A stretch of DNA of 64,000 bases from Polaribacter butkevichii (lineage in GTDB: Bacteria > Bacteroidota > Bacteroidia > Flavobacteriales > Flavobacteriaceae). Positions 62,309-64,000 of the stretch are shown one piece after another. The notes beneath the pieces are model-generated. The model searched no databases, was not told the origin of the DNA, and saw nothing but the letters and a program-made list of their open reading frames with translations. A program made the position numbers and the translations under genes. Each line of letters opens with the position of its first letter. Positions within the stretch are counted from its first letter, which is position 1. The stretch lies in NCBI RefSeq assembly GCF_038024105.1, contig NZ_CP150661.1, positions 3,501,501 through 3,565,500 of the forward strand. Direction: 5' to 3'.

Positions 62309-63916
62309 ATGAAACATGTAAAATTTTTTGTTTTTCTATGTATTTTAACGTTTACTGTTTCTTGCGGTCAACAAAAAAAATACGTTCAGTATAAGGTAAA
62401 AGAAGGTGAAACCATGAGGGCAATTGCCCAAAGATTGGATATGAAAACCAGTGATTTACTTCGCTTAAACCCAGATGTGGGCAGAAAGCCAGAAGCAAAC
62501 TCTGTAATTGTAATTCCTAACAAAAAAATAAAAGCATCAAATTCAATTACAAAAGGAAAAACGGTAGATGATAAAATTACAGAGGCAGCCAAAAACGAAG
62601 CAGCTTTAAAAAATAAAGAGGAAGAACTTCTAAATGAACTTAAAAAGAACTTTGTTGTTTATGAAGTAAAAAAAGGAGATACTTTCTATAGTTTAACGCG
62701 TTTTTATAATGTTTCTCAAGAAAATTTAATTGCTTTAAATCCCATTTTATCAGAGGGGTTAAAAGTAGGGCAGCATATAAAAATTAAAGCCATAGAAGCA
62801 GGCGATACTTCAGAAAACTATATTTACGAAGATGTTATAGAACGTAATATTTCTTTAAAAGTAGCATTGCTTTTGCCGTTTAGTGCAAAAGAACACAGTG
62901 GTACAGAATCTAAAGATATATTTCAGAGAAGTAAATTGGCAAACATGGTAACCGATTTTTATTTAGGAGCAGAAATAGCTATAGATTCTTTAAGAAAACA
63001 AGGAATTAACATAGACCTTAATGTTTTTGATACAGAAAAAAATGGTACAAAAATTAAAACCATTTTGGCAGAAAACAATCTTAATAAAAACGATGTTGTT
63101 ATTGGGCCTTTGTATTCAGAAGAAGTAGAAATAGTTGCAAATAAAGTAAATGCACCTGTAATTTTTCCTTTTTATTCTAAAAATCAATCTAAATTTTCTG
63201 CATCAAAGTTGATTAAAACATCACCTGAGAAAAAAGTTTTTAGAGAAGAGTTAACTGCTTATATTAAAGATAATTTTACAAAAGGTAATTTAATTTTAGT
63301 GGGTGATGGAAAATCAGAATCTAACGCTTCTAATGCCATTATAAAACAAGCTTTACAATCTCATGATTCTATTAGCGTTGTACATATTCTTAAACCCAAT
63401 AAAGGATATATCGCTAAAGACCGTTTCTTAAAAATTTTGAAACCAAATCAAGAAAATTGGGTGGTTTTAACATCTGGTAATACTATTTTGGTAGCAGATG
63501 CTATTAATAGTTTAATTAGTTTGCCAGAAAATACAAGCGTTCGTGTTTTTACATTTAATAAAGGAAAAGCTTTCGATAAAATTGCCAATTTAAAATTAGC
63601 CAAAGTTAACCTAACTTATGTTAGTGATGAGTATGTAAATGAAGCTTCAGCATCAACACAACAATTTAATAAGCAATACGCTAAAAAGAACAACGCGTTG
63701 CCTTCTTTTTCGGCAACCAAAGGTTTTGATATTACGTATGATGTTTTAATCCGTTTAGCGTCTGGAGATGATTTAAAAGATACTTTTAAAGACGGTGCCT
63801 CTTTTAGAGTAGAAAGTAAATTTGATTACTCAAGCAAAGCATTTGGAGTTTCAGAAAATAAAGGACTATTTATCGTTCAATATAATAAAGATTTAAGTTT
63901 AACTAGATTAAAATAG
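62309..63916 (+). CDS. LysM lipoprotein with periplasmic-binding-protein-like domain
   Basis: Envelope lipoprotein of 535 residues. ATG 62309 gives a lipoprotein signal with Cys19 (LTFTVSCGQQ); other in-frame ATGs at 62294 and 62303 overlap the guaA stop region. Two LysM peptidoglycan-binding domains follow: about residues 27-75 (YKVKEGETMRAIAQRL...) and 115-160 (YEVKKGDTFYSLTRFY...). From ~180 (SLKVALLLPFSAKEH) to the end it resembles type I periplasmic-binding (amino-acid ABC/LpoA-like) folds. Combination of LysM with this fold suggests a wall-anchored sensor or regulator of peptidoglycan synthesis, an inference from domains only. Confidence 0.85.
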   Translation: MKHVKFFVFLCILTFTVSCGQQKKYVQYKVKEGETMRAIAQRLDMKTSDLLRLNPDVGRKPEANSVIVIPNKKIKASNSITKGKTVDDKITEAAKNEAALKNKEEELLNELKKNFVVYEVKKGDTFYSLTRFYNVSQENLIALNPILSEGLKVGQHIKIKAIEAGDTSENYIYEDVIERNISLKVALLLPFSAKEHSGTESKDIFQRSKLANMVTDFYLGAEIAIDSLRKQGINIDLNVFDTEKNGTKIKTILAENNLNKNDVVIGPLYSEEVEIVANKVNAPVIFPFYSKNQSKFSASKLIKTSPEKKVFREELTAYIKDNFTKGNLILVGDGKSESNASNAIIKQALQSHDSISVVHILKPNKGYIAKDRFLKILKPNQENWVVLTSGNTILVADAINSLISLPENTSVRVFTFNKGKAFDKIANLKLAKVNLTYVSDEYVNEASASTQQFNKQYAKKNNALPSFSATKGFDITYDVLIRLASGDDLKDTFKDGASFRVESKFDYSSKAFGVSENKGLFIVQYNKDLSLTRLK

Positions 63917-63934
63917 AAAGCTCTTAGCGTAAAT

Positions 63935-63964
63935 AGGAAATAGTTTTTTTAGAAGCTATTTCCT
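63935..63964. terminator. Inverted repeat downstream of the LysM lipoprotein gene
   Basis: A 9-bp perfect stem (63935-63943 with 63956-63964) with a 12-nt loop lies 19 bp after the stop codon. No immediate T run follows it, so termination is only possible, not clear. Confidence 0.35.
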
Positions 63965-64000
63965 GCTTTCACTACTCGCTTTTTTAGTACTGATAAAAAT

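Noticed and set aside
1..64000. tRNA, rRNA, riboswitch or prophage genes
   Set aside because: I read through the intergenic stretches and recognised none; genes are otherwise too densely packed for rRNA or phage modules.

Overview
The window is a low-GC chromosomal segment from a member of the Flavobacteriaceae (Bacteroidota), most likely a marine genus such as Polaribacter or Tenacibaculum. Four things support this: the AT-rich bias; promoter-like TAnnTTTG boxes with few Shine-Dalgarno sites; type IX secretion and gliding genes (gldJ, porU, porV) plus a secreted protein with a type IX sorting domain; and a flavobacterial division/cell-wall cluster whose FtsZ has a long C-terminal extension. 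The genus is inferred from general resemblance only.

Region 1 (1-13300) is the division and cell-wall (dcw) cluster, all on the plus strand: ftsI (5' end outside the window), murE, mraY, murD, ftsW, murG, murC, ftsQ, ftsA and ftsZ. Genes abut or overlap, and a clean intrinsic terminator follows ftsZ. These genes make lipid II from UDP-MurNAc peptides and assemble the Z-ring and septal synthase. The remaining ligase gene, murF, lies far away at 50.4-51.6 kb.

Region 2 (13.4-21.5 kb) holds a large type IX-secreted protein, a roughly 0.7-kb gene desert with one candidate small-RNA locus, a minus-strand desaturase-aminotransferase pair, and rsmG. A lipoprotein esterase gene follows rsmG and is flanked by a second, slightly diverged copy of the last ~150 bp of rsmG. 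That arrangement is a recombination scar.

Region 3 (21.5-49.4 kb) is a capsule/exopolysaccharide locus. It encodes enzymes for UDP-GlcNAc/GalNAc uronic acids, UDP-ManNAcA, UDP-GlcA/GalA, GDP-L-fucose and a 4-keto-6-deoxy-HexNAc-derived sugar. It also encodes two small nucleotidyltransferases, a Wzx flippase, a Wzy-like polymerase candidate, three glycosyltransferases, an acetyltransferase, an initiating sugar-phosphate transferase, Wza, the Wzc tyrosine kinase and a convergent PHP-type phosphatase. Between fcl and gmd sits a small four-helix-bundle (S23-type) gene. It is bracketed by two arrays in which a CG dinucleotide recurs exactly every 7 bp (14 and 21 times). This is the most unusual structure in the window.

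Region 4 (49.5-64 kb) is mostly housekeeping and type IX secretion: a BadF-type sugar kinase, murF, gldJ divergent from porU-porV, cytidine deaminase, a truncated hemoglobin, a ketoacyl-ACP synthase III paralogue, guaA and a LysM lipoprotein. No tRNA, rRNA, CRISPR array, transposase or phage gene was recognised.
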